11,695 nucleotides of DNA from CAYLZN01 sp964387935 (GTDB taxonomy: Bacteria; Acidobacteriota; Vicinamibacteria; Vicinamibacterales; JAFNAJ01), in contig CAYLZN010000178.1 in assembly GCA_964387935.1 (NCBI GenBank), forward strand, positions 1 through 11,695, written 5' to 3'. Each line of letters opens with the position of its first letter. Position 1 is the stretch's first letter. Below the pieces are notes generated by a model that made no database searches, had not been told where the DNA came from, and was given only the letters and a program-made list of their open reading frames with translations. Below, piece after piece: positions 1 through 5,454 of the stretch. A program made the translations under genes and the position numbers.

Positions 1-1105
1 CGAGATCGATGGCGCCCATGTCGATGCCGAGCTCGAGCGAGGAGGTGGCCACCAGGGCCCGCAGCGCGCCCGCTTTGAGCGCATCCTCCACCTCGATGCG
101 CTGCGCCCGCGCCAGCGACCCGTGATGCGCGCGCACGAGCGTCTCGCCGGCCAGCTCGTTGAGCGCGGCGGCGAGCCGCTCCGCCACGCGACGGCTGTTG
201 ACGAACAGCAGCGTCGACCGGTGCGCGCGGATCAGCTCGATCAGGCGCGGGTGGATGGCGGACCAGATGCTCGGCCGGACGGGTCCCTGCGCGGCCGGTC
301 CGCTCGGCAGGTCGACCGGCTGATCCAGGCGGGCCATGTCCTCGACCGGGACCTCGAGCCGCAGGTCGAGCGCCTTCTTCGCGCCGGCATCGACGATGGT
401 GACGGGGCGGAAGGTCACGGCGCGAGCTGGCGACACGGTGCCGCCGAGAAACCGCGCGACCTCGTCGAGCGGCCGCTGCGTGGCCGAGAGGCCGATCCGC
501 TGCAGCCGCCGGCCCGTGACCCGCTCGAGTCGCTCGACTGACAGGGCCAGGTGGGCGCCGCGCTTGGTGGGCACGAGCGCGTGGATCTCGTCGAGGATGA
601 CCGTGTCGACCGCGCGCAGGACCTCGCGCGCGCGGGAGGTCAACAGCAGGTAGAGCGACTCCGGCGTGGTGATCAGGATGTCGGTGGGCTCGCGGAGGAA
701 GCGGTTCCGCTCGTCGGCGGGCGTGTCGCCCGTGCGCACGGCGACGGCCGGCGCGCGGAACACGTCGCCGCGTTCGGTGGCCAGGCGCGTGATGCCCACG
801 ATCGGGGCCCGCAGGTTCCGCTCCACGTCCACGGCAAGCGCCTTCAGCGGCGACACGTAGACGACGCGGCAGCGCTGTGCGGGGGAGGGCACCGGCGCGA
901 ACATCAGCCGGTTGATGCACCAGAGGAAGGCGGTCAGCGTCTTGCCGGTCCCCGTGGGCGCAAGGACCAGCGCCGAGTCGCCGCGGGCGATGACGGNNNN
1001 NNNNNNGGCCTGCGGGGGTGTCGGTGCCGGAAACGACCTGGCAAACCACTCTGCCACCGCTGGATGAAACGGGGCGAGGTCACGCGGACTGTCCGCCGAC
1101 GCCAT
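1..1105 (-). CDS. lhr: Lhr-family ATP-dependent DEAD/DEAH helicase, N-terminal part (truncated by window edge)
   Basis: This is a superfamily 2 nucleic-acid helicase of the Lhr (large helicase-related) type, a family linked to DNA repair. About 368 codons are visible; the protein runs off the left edge, and full-length Lhr proteins are commonly 1,400-1,500 residues. The order of motifs is clear: a Q-motif-like PTPPQ near residues 29-32, Walker A APTGTGKT at residues 49-56 (K55), DEIH at 172-175 within a VILDEIHALVPTKRG context typical of Lhr, GLSATQRPL with SAT at 207-209, and ATSSLELGIDMG near the left edge, which is the motif V region. The start at 1105 (ATG) is chosen because the frame opens as MASADSPRDLAPFHP and a TACAAT -10-like box lies 6 nt upstream. 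No Shine-Dalgarno site is seen, so the message may be leaderless. A 10-base N run (997-1006) interrupts codons 34-37 but keeps the frame. It lies 110 nt downstream of vapC1 on the same strand. The family call is firm; the cellular role is inferred. Confidence 0.93.
   Translation of the reverse strand, partial: MASADSPRDLAPFHPAVAEWFARSFPAPTPPQAXXXXVIARGDSALVLAPTGTGKTLTAFLWCINRLMFAPVPSPAQRCRVVYVSPLKALAVDVERNLRAPIVGITRLATERGDVFRAPAVAVRTGDTPADERNRFLREPTDILITTPESLYLLLTSRAREVLRAVDTVILDEIHALVPTKRGAHLALSVERLERVTGRRLQRIGLSATQRPLDEVARFLGGTVSPARAVTFRPVTIVDAGAKKALDLRLEVPVEDMARLDQPVDLPSGPAAQGPVRPSIWSAIHPRLIELIRAHRSTLLFVNSRRVAERLAAALNELAGETLVRAHHGSLARAQRIEVEDALKAGALRALVATSSLELGIDMGAIDL
997..1006. other. 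assembly gap or masked bases (10 N)
   Basis: Ten undetermined bases lie inside the lhr reading frame, between the Q-motif-like segment and Walker A. Read on the minus strand, codon 33 ends exactly at 1007. Ten unknown bases plus the following CC make four codons, after which the frame resumes with VIARGDSAL. The frame is therefore intact if the gap length is real. Ten N can also be a scaffolder's default minimum gap. Confidence 0.98.
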
Positions 1106-1111
1106 CGGGGA

Positions 1112-1117
1112 ATTGTA
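1112..1117 (-). promoter_or_regulatory. -10-like box for lhr (leaderless start candidate)
   Basis: On the minus strand the hexamer TACAAT matches the sigma-70 -10 consensus at five of six positions and lies 6 nt before the lhr ATG at 1105. This would put transcription initiation at or next to the start codon. No convincing -35 hexamer is seen 16-18 nt upstream. The box lies in the 110-nt gap after vapC1, so lhr could be transcribed independently of the toxin-antitoxin unit. The same gap holds a 10-nt GC palindrome at 1142-1151 without a loop or T-tract. Confidence 0.45.
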
Positions 1118-1215
1118 AGGGCTGTGCCCAGGTGCGGGCTGCCGGGCCCGGTCTGCGTCAGTTGCGAGGCCAGGCGTTGGGCATCCCACGCTGCGCCGTG
1201 GCCCGACCTCGGCGA

Positions 1216-1659
1216 TCAGGGTTCCGCGCTGAGGGGGTCGATCGGCTCGAGGAACGGGAACCGGTGGAAGTCGGTGTCGCGCGTGCAGATCCGCCGGATG
1301 CCGTGTTCGCGCATGAGGATGGCGGTCTGCGTGTCGTGGACGATGTTGCCGGCGAGCCCTGGGACCTCCGCGACCACCTCCTCCAGGACGCGGGCATGAC
1401 GATCGGTCGGCACCAGAAGGCCGCATCCAGGCGAGTCCTGCAGGGCCGCGAGGAATCCGACACCTTCACTGAGGGTCCATGGATGGCGCATGACGCGCGG
1501 GTGGGTCACCACTCGAAGGAACTCGTAACAGATGCCCCACGTGAGGTACCACGCGCCGTTGCGGGGCCGCCAGCGCTCCACCAGGGTGCGGCAGCGCACG
1601 TGCTCGGGCGCATCTTCATCAGCGGCATACACCAGCACGTTGGTGTCCACGACGAACAT
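1216..1659 (-). CDS. vapC: PIN-domain toxin ribonuclease, VapC type (first pair)
   Basis: This is a 147-residue PIN-domain protein, the usual size of VapC toxins, which are Mg2+-dependent endoribonucleases acting on tRNA, rRNA or mRNA in the cytoplasm. It opens with MFVVDTNVLVYAAD, so D5 is the first metal-binding acidic residue. E46 (in CYEFLRV), D109 (in IVHDTQTA) and the TRDTDF segment (D128, D130) fill the remaining PIN acidic positions. All expected catalytic acids are present, so it looks intact. Its ATG overlaps the antitoxin stop by one base (TGATG), and a GGAGGG Shine-Dalgarno site lies 6 nt upstream (plus-strand 1666-1671) inside the antitoxin gene, which fixes the start. Neighbours are the ribbon-helix-helix antitoxin upstream and lhr 110 nt downstream. 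The RNA target cannot be read from sequence. Confidence 0.9.
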   Translation of the reverse strand: MFVVDTNVLVYAADEDAPEHVRCRTLVERWRPRNGAWYLTWGICYEFLRVVTHPRVMRHPWTLSEGVGFLAALQDSPGCGLLVPTDRHARVLEEVVAEVPGLAGNIVHDTQTAILMREHGIRRICTRDTDFHRFPFLEPIDPLSAEP

Positions 1660-1886
1660 CAGCGGCCCTCCATGGCTCGGTAGAGCGCCTCACGATCAGC
1701 GACGTCGACCAGGGCGCCGCCGCTCTTGAACGACGGAAGGGGCCGCAACGCCCGGACTTCCGGTTTCGACTGCAGGAGGCGACGCAGCGCGGTCTCGACC
1801 AACTCGGACATCGTCCGGCCCGTGCGGGCTGACTCGCGCTTGAGTCGGGCCATCACCCCGTCGTCGATGATGAGTGTCGTTTTCAT
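1659..1886 (-). CDS. vapB: ribbon-helix-helix antitoxin, VapB type (first pair)
   Basis: This 75-residue protein precedes vapC1 and is its likely cognate antitoxin, expected to bind and inhibit the toxin and to repress the operon. Residues 1-40 (MKTTLIIDD, then an MARLKRESARTGRTMSELVE stretch) fit a short beta strand plus two helices of the ribbon-helix-helix/VapB class. The C-terminal part (about 45-75), with basic and aromatic residues, would be the toxin-binding tail. The frame is open to 1922, but the ATG at 1886 is preferred: the MKTTLIID opening is typical of the family, and a TTGACG/TATGGT promoter is placed so that transcription would begin at this ATG. An upstream in-frame ATG at 1898 is the alternative. 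There is no Shine-Dalgarno site, so a leaderless message is inferred. A perfect inverted repeat overlaps the start. Confidence 0.87.
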   Translation of the reverse strand: MKTTLIIDDGVMARLKRESARTGRTMSELVETALRRLLQSKPEVRALRPLPSFKSGGALVDVADREALYRAMEGR

Positions 1887-1900
1887 ATGGATAACCATAT
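1885..1900. promoter_or_regulatory. inverted repeat overlapping the vapB1 start (autoregulatory operator candidate)
   Basis: A perfect inverted repeat, ATATGG-ATAA-CCATAT (6-bp arms, 4-nt spacer), covers the vapB1 start codon and its -10 region. It is AT-rich in an otherwise GC-rich segment. Ribbon-helix-helix antitoxins bind short dyads in their own promoters, so this is the natural operator candidate for VapB1 or the VapBC1 complex. Seen: the dyad and its position. Inferred: the binding. Confidence 0.5.
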
Positions 1901-1922
1901 AATGTGTATGGCTAGCCGTCAA
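1894..1922 (-). promoter_or_regulatory. promoter of vapB1-vapC1
   Basis: On the minus strand TTGACG (plus 1917-1922) and TATGGT (plus 1894-1899) are separated by exactly 17 nt, the optimal sigma-70 spacing. They match the consensus at five of six and four of six positions. Seven bases separate the -10 box from the vapB1 ATG at 1886, so initiation would fall on or beside the start codon. The -10 box lies inside the inverted repeat, so a bound repressor would block polymerase. Confidence 0.5.
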
Positions 1923-2016
1923 TCAGGCGCTGGCGCGGGGCCAGTCCGAACTGATACGCCGAGCAGCGGCGCCCTGTGCAGTTGCTGCCGTCACGCGGCG
2001 CCGTTCGGGTTCGAAC

Positions 2017-2022
2017 TATCCT
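2017..2022 (+). promoter_or_regulatory. possible -10 box for the SulP gene
   Basis: TATCCT lies 30 nt before the preferred SulP start at 2053, which would leave a leader of about 24 nt containing the GGAGAG ribosome site. No clear -35 is seen. It sits in the 166-nt divergent gap between vapB1 and the SulP gene. Weak evidence. Confidence 0.25.
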
Positions 2023-2052
2023 ATGCGCAGAGATCCCCAGCCGGAGAGACCG

Positions 2053-3714
2053 ATGACGCGAGCCGAGCCAGCAACCCCTTCGGCACGTATTGACCTCGTG
2101 GCGGGGCTCACCGCGGCGGCCGTCGTCCTGCCCAAGGCGATGGCGTATGCAACCGTGGCGGGGCTGCCCGTGGCCGTCGGTCTTTACACGGCGTTCGTCC
2201 CGATGGCCGTCTACGCGCTGGCGGGTTCGTCGCGCGTGCTCAGCGTCAGCTCGACCACGACGCTGGCCATCCTCGCCGGGACCCAGCTTGGCCAGGCGGT
2301 CCCCGACGGCGACCCGTCGACGCTGGTCACGGCCACGGCGACCCTGACCGTGCTGGTCGGCGTGATGCTCCTCCTGGCCAGGCTGATGCGCCTGGGGTTC
2401 GTCTCCAACTTCATCTCGGCGCCGGTGTTGACCGGCTTCAAGGCGGGCATCGGTCTCGTGATCGTGCTCGACCAGGTGCCGAAGCTCCTCGGCATCCACA
2501 TCACCAAACAGGGCTTCTTCCGCGACGTCTTCAGCGTCGTGGAGCACGTTCCCGAGACGTCGATGATCACCCTGGCGGTCGCCGCCGCGACGTTCGCGCT
2601 CCTGGTCGGCATGGAGCGGCTCCGGCCCCATTCCCCCGCCCCGCTGGTCGCCGTCGGCGGCGCCATCGCCGCGTCGTGGTGGCTCGACCTGCAGGCCCGC
2701 GGGCTGTCCGTGGTCGGCCTGATTCCGCAGGGCTTCCCGGCGTTGACGCTGCCAGACACGGCGCTGGCCTCGCAGCTCGTGCCTGGCGCGCTCGGCATCG
2801 CGCTCATGAGCTTTACCGAGACGATCGCGGCCGGCCGCGCCTTCGCGCGACCGGAGGAGCCTCGGATCGATGCCAACCGCGAGCTGGTGGCCACCGGGGC
2901 CGCCAACGTGGCCGGCGCGCTGTTCGGTTCGATGGCGGCCGGCGGCGGCACCTCGCAGACGGCCGTCGTGCGCGCGGCAGGCGGGCAATCGCAGCGGGCG
3001 TCGCTCGTCACCGCGGGCGCCGCGCTGGCCACCATGCTGCTGCTCGCGCCCGTGCTTGGCCTGTTGCCGCACGCGACACTCGCCGCGGTCGTCATCGTCT
3101 ACTCGGTGGGGCTGATCCAGCCCGCGGAGTTCCGCGCGATCCGCCGCGTGCGGACGATGGAGTTCCGCTGGGCGGTGGTCGCGTGCGCGGGTGTCCTGGT
3201 GTTCGGCACCCTGAAGGGCATCCTGGTGGCGATCGTCCTCTCCCTGATCGGACTGTCGAGCCAGACCGCGCACCCGCGCGTCCATGTGATCGGCCGCAAG
3301 CGCGGCGCCGACGTGCTGCGGCCCGTCTCGCCCGAGCACCCCGACGACGAGACGTTCGAAGGGCTGCTGATCCTGCGGCCGGAAGGGCGCCTCTTCTTCG
3401 TCAACTCGCCGCACGTGATCGAGCAGGTCGGTGCGCTCGTGGCGCAGCACAAGCCGCGCGTCGTGGCGCTCGACCTGAGCCGCGTGCCCGACCTCGAGTA
3501 CTCGGCCCTTCAGGCCCTCATGGAAGGAGAGCGGCGCTTGACGGACCACGACACCGTGTTCTGGCTGGTGGGTCTGAACCCTGGCGTCCTCGAAGTCGTC
3601 CGGCGAGCCGGACTGGACGAGCGACTCGGTCGAGATCGGCTGCTGTTCAATGCGCGGGCCGCGATCGAGCGTTACCAGGCCCTGCAGGCAGGCGGGCGGC
3701 AGCCGCACGCGTAG
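2053..3714 (+). CDS. SulP (SLC26-like) anion transporter with C-terminal STAS domain
   Basis: This is a 553-residue inner-membrane permease of the SulP family, which moves sulfate, bicarbonate or dicarboxylates by proton- or sodium-coupled transport; the substrate cannot be read from sequence. The first membrane segments carry the family signature around residues 26-50 (LPKAMAYATVAGLP, then VGLYTAFVP), followed by alternating hydrophobic helices to about residue 410. A cytoplasmic STAS domain follows at about 430-545, with the LDLSRVPDLEYSALQ core near residue 472. Length is normal for the family. The ATG at 2053 is preferred because GGAGAG lies 4 nt upstream; the in-frame ATG at 2023 has no such site and directly abuts a -10-like box. 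In the first signature the residue after proline is lysine, where many SulP proteins have glutamine. It is divergent from vapB1 and is followed by a 126-nt gap. Confidence 0.92.
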   Translation: MTRAEPATPSARIDLVAGLTAAAVVLPKAMAYATVAGLPVAVGLYTAFVPMAVYALAGSSRVLSVSSTTTLAILAGTQLGQAVPDGDPSTLVTATATLTVLVGVMLLLARLMRLGFVSNFISAPVLTGFKAGIGLVIVLDQVPKLLGIHITKQGFFRDVFSVVEHVPETSMITLAVAAATFALLVGMERLRPHSPAPLVAVGGAIAASWWLDLQARGLSVVGLIPQGFPALTLPDTALASQLVPGALGIALMSFTETIAAGRAFARPEEPRIDANRELVATGAANVAGALFGSMAAGGGTSQTAVVRAAGGQSQRASLVTAGAALATMLLLAPVLGLLPHATLAAVVIVYSVGLIQPAEFRAIRRVRTMEFRWAVVACAGVLVFGTLKGILVAIVLSLIGLSSQTAHPRVHVIGRKRGADVLRPVSPEHPDDETFEGLLILRPEGRLFFVNSPHVIEQVGALVAQHKPRVVALDLSRVPDLEYSALQALMEGERRLTDHDTVFWLVGLNPGVLEVVRRAGLDERLGRDRLLFNARAAIERYQALQAGGRQPHA

Positions 3715-3765
3715 CCCCTCGCCCCTCGCAGGGGGGTGTCAGGTGTGCGAACCGCCCGTCTGCGG

Positions 3766-3771
3766 TAAACT
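3766..3771 (+). promoter_or_regulatory. possible -10 box in the 3715-3840 gap
   Basis: TAAACT stands out as an AT-rich hexamer in the GC-rich gap between the SulP gene and the small coiled-coil gene, 69 nt before the latter's start. There is no good -35 at 16-18 nt. Earlier in the gap, 3722-3734 can form a five-pair GC hairpin (CCCCT-CGC-AGGGG) without a T-tract. Weak. Confidence 0.22.
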
Positions 3772-3840
3772 AGATGGCTTTCCAGGCGGCCTCGTGGGTC
3801 GCAATGTCGATAACGAGCCAAAACGAGGGTTGTGGGTGCA

Positions 3841-4092
3841 ATGAGTGATTCCGGTGAAGGCCTGGTCGACGCTGAAGCCCGGTTGCAGGAGCAGATCGAT
3901 GCCCGGGAGCAGGAGCGGAAACGTCGGGCGGGTGGAGTGGTCAAAGACCCTGAGAAAGAGCGCCAGAAGGAGCTGATCCGGCTGGCGCAGAGCGAGCTGT
4001 CGCGGCAATTCGAGGGCACGCAGCATCCTGCGCGCCGCCAGCAGATCCAGGCGGCGCTCAAGGAACTCGAGCGCCAGCTCGAGGGCCTGTAA
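3841..4092 (+). CDS. small charged coiled-coil protein, function unknown
   Basis: I do not recognise this 83-residue protein. It is strongly charged and helical: Glu, Lys, Arg and Gln dominate residues 10-57 and 64-82, with leucines at heptad-like spacing near the C-terminus (LKELERQLEGL). Two predicted helices are separated by glycine-rich (residues 31-32) and EGTQHP (58-63) turns, compatible with a small helical hairpin or dimer. There is no signal peptide, membrane segment or cysteine. The ATG at 3841 is chosen; GAGGG lies 11 nt upstream, a rather long spacing, and an in-frame GTG at 3832 (three residues longer) is the alternative. It stands alone between the SulP gene and the thioesterase on the same strand. 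Third-position GC bias resembles its neighbours, which supports a real gene. It could be a structural or scaffolding peptide; no function is claimed. Confidence 0.7.
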   Translation: MSDSGEGLVDAEARLQEQIDAREQERKRRAGGVVKDPEKERQKELIRLAQSELSRQFEGTQHPARRQQIQAALKELERQLEGL

Positions 4093-4151
4093 CCGGCCGG
4101 GGGGCGCGCGGGGAAGGCCGAATCGCCGCCGCCGTGCGCGGCGCCGAGGCG

Positions 4152-4157
4152 TAGAAT
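4152..4157 (+). promoter_or_regulatory. -10-like box for the thioesterase-pcs-PBP operon
   Basis: TAGAAT (five of six to consensus) lies 8 nt before the ATG at 4166. Transcription would start within a few bases of the start codon, and no Shine-Dalgarno site is present, so a leaderless or nearly leaderless message is likely. No -35 element is evident in the GC-rich upstream gap (4093-4151). Confidence 0.42.
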
Positions 4158-4165
4158 TCCCTTTG

Positions 4166-4744
4166 ATGAGCGCCGATCTCGCGCACGCCACGGCGCCCCC
4201 CGTCCAGCCGGGCCCCGACTGGACCGAGTGCTGGCCTTTTCCCCAGAGCGGCGGCCCGGCGGTGTCGTTCGTGTCCACCGGGCCGACGGGCGGTCGGCTG
4301 CGCGTGGCCTACTACCGCCGCGCCAGCGACGACCACCTGGTCGGGCGCGCCTGGTTCGGCCCTGAAACCGAAGGCCCCCCGGGCCACGCCCACGGCGGCA
4401 GCATCGCCGCCGTCCTCGACGAAACCCTGGGAGCCGCCGCCTGGGCGGCCGGCCACCCCGTGGTCGTCGCCAGCCTGAAGGTGGACTTCCGGACGATGCT
4501 GCCGCTCGGGACGGACGCGACGTTCGAGACGTGGATCGAGAGCGCCGAGGGGCGCAAGGTCCACACCCGGGGTCGCCTCGTGTCCGCCACGGGTGACGTC
4601 TTCGCCGAAGGCCGCGCCCTCTGCATCGTCCTGGGCGACCACCACATGGAGATGTTCAAGGCTGCCCGGGCCAAGCGCCACGCCAGGCCGCACCGCTCTT
4701 CGAGTGTGGACGGGGGGACTCGCTGGGACGGCCCCGGCCGATGA
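4166..4744 (+). CDS. PaaI/YbgC-like hotdog-fold acyl-CoA thioesterase
   Basis: This 192-residue protein would be a cytoplasmic hotdog-fold thioesterase that hydrolyses acyl-CoA or acyl-ACP. The core motif GHAHGG at residues 73-78, followed by SIAAVLDETLGAAAW, places the helix-borne acidic residues (D85, E86) where PaaI-type enzymes carry their catalytic acid. The later strands (VASLKVDFRTMLPLG, then VHTRGRLVSATGDVFAEG) complete one hotdog domain at about 45-165. The start is the ATG at 4166; a TTG lies immediately before it. The last 22 or so residues are basic and low in complexity, look unrelated to the fold, and run into the pcs start. Its stop overlaps the pcs start in an ATGA junction, implying translational coupling. 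It may trim or recycle acyl chains for envelope lipids; this is inference from position. The substrate is unknown. Confidence 0.85.
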   Translation: MSADLAHATAPPVQPGPDWTECWPFPQSGGPAVSFVSTGPTGGRLRVAYYRRASDDHLVGRAWFGPETEGPPGHAHGGSIAAVLDETLGAAAWAAGHPVVVASLKVDFRTMLPLGTDATFETWIESAEGRKVHTRGRLVSATGDVFAEGRALCIVLGDHHMEMFKAARAKRHARPHRSSSVDGGTRWDGPGR

Positions 4745-5454
4745 CCGTCGTGCGCAGGATCGCCGCCTGGGCGGTGCACGTCTATACCGCGAGCGGCGCA
4801 CTCTGCGCCTTCTTTGCCCTGGAATCGGCCATCCAGGGGCACGTGCGCGCGGCGTTCCTGTGGCTGTGCGCGCAGGCCGCGATCGATTCGAGCGACGGGG
4901 CCCTCGCACGACGGGTCTCCGTCAAAACCGTCCTGCCCGGCATCGATGGCAACCGCCTCGACGACATCGTCGACTACCTGGCCTACGTGTTCGTGCCGGC
5001 CGTCATGGTGGTGAGCGCAGGTGTCGTGCCGGCCCCGCTCGGCTGGATCGTCGCGGGCGCCATGCTCGTGTCGAGCGCGCTCGGCTTCAGCTCGGCCCAG
5101 GCGAAAACGGAGGACCACTTCTTCACGGGCTTTCCGTCCTACTGGAACGTCGTGGTGCTGTACCTCGTCGCATTCCGTGGCGCGCCGCCCGTGAACGCGA
5201 CCATCCTGCTCACCCTTGCCGTGCTCGTGTTCGTCCCGGTCCGCTACGTCTACCCCTCGCGCACGCCGGTCCTCCAGCCGGTCACCCTCGTGCTGGGCTC
5301 GGTGTGGGCGCTCCTGATGCTGGGCGTCGTGTTTTCGCTGCCCGACGCGCCACGGGCGTTGCTGTATCCGTCGCTCGTGTTCCCGTGCTACTACATCGTG
5401 CTCTCCTTCGTGCTCGACGCGCGACGACGAGCGGCGGGAGGGCCGCGCGCGTGA
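4741..5454 (+). CDS. pcs: phosphatidylcholine synthase (CDP-alcohol phosphatidyltransferase family)
   Basis: This 237-residue integral membrane enzyme should condense CDP-diacylglycerol with choline to give phosphatidylcholine and CMP at the inner membrane. The CDP-alcohol signature is present with the wide spacing characteristic of Pcs: D49, D52-G53, A56-R57, then 12 residues, G70, D74, D78 (pattern DGX2ARX12GX3DX3D). Ordinary phosphatidylglycerophosphate or phosphatidylserine synthases have eight residues between AR and G. The VKTVLPGIDG stretch and the histidine in AWAVHVYTA also fit Pcs. About seven or eight hydrophobic helices fill the protein, and its length matches the family. It starts in an ATGA overlap with the thioesterase stop and ends in a GTGA overlap with the PBP gene, so all three are probably cotranslated. 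The pathway needs external choline; no choline transporter is in view. A related phosphatidyltransferase is the alternative. Confidence 0.88.
   Translation: MTVVRRIAAWAVHVYTASGALCAFFALESAIQGHVRAAFLWLCAQAAIDSSDGALARRVSVKTVLPGIDGNRLDDIVDYLAYVFVPAVMVVSAGVVPAPLGWIVAGAMLVSSALGFSSAQAKTEDHFFTGFPSYWNVVVLYLVAFRGAPPVNATILLTLAVLVFVPVRYVYPSRTPVLQPVTLVLGSVWALLMLGVVFSLPDAPRALLYPSLVFPCYYIVLSFVLDARRRAAGGPRA

Noticed and set aside
1142..1151. Perfect 10-nt palindrome between vapC1 and lhr
   Set aside because: It is an all-GC palindrome with no loop, expected by chance in this composition, and gives no supported function.
122..1683. Several plus-strand frames of 60-280 codons at the left end
   Set aside because: They lie opposite the Lhr helicase and vapC1, whose motifs are unambiguous on the minus strand.
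1912..3708. A 598-codon open frame antisense to the SulP gene
   Set aside because: It is rich in Arg, His, Gly and Asp with no domain pattern, which is the typical reverse-frame shadow of a high-GC gene. The forward frame has clear SulP and STAS motifs.
3722..3734. Hairpin CCCCT-CGC-AGGGG after the SulP gene as a terminator
   Set aside because: The stem is only five pairs with a three-base loop and no T-tract; it is likely chance in a GC-rich gap.
4593..5450. Upstream extension of the PBP frame, making a 958-residue fusion
   Set aside because: The added 286 residues are a frame-shifted reading of the thioesterase end and pcs. The GTG at 5451 has a ribosome site and begins a normal membrane anchor.
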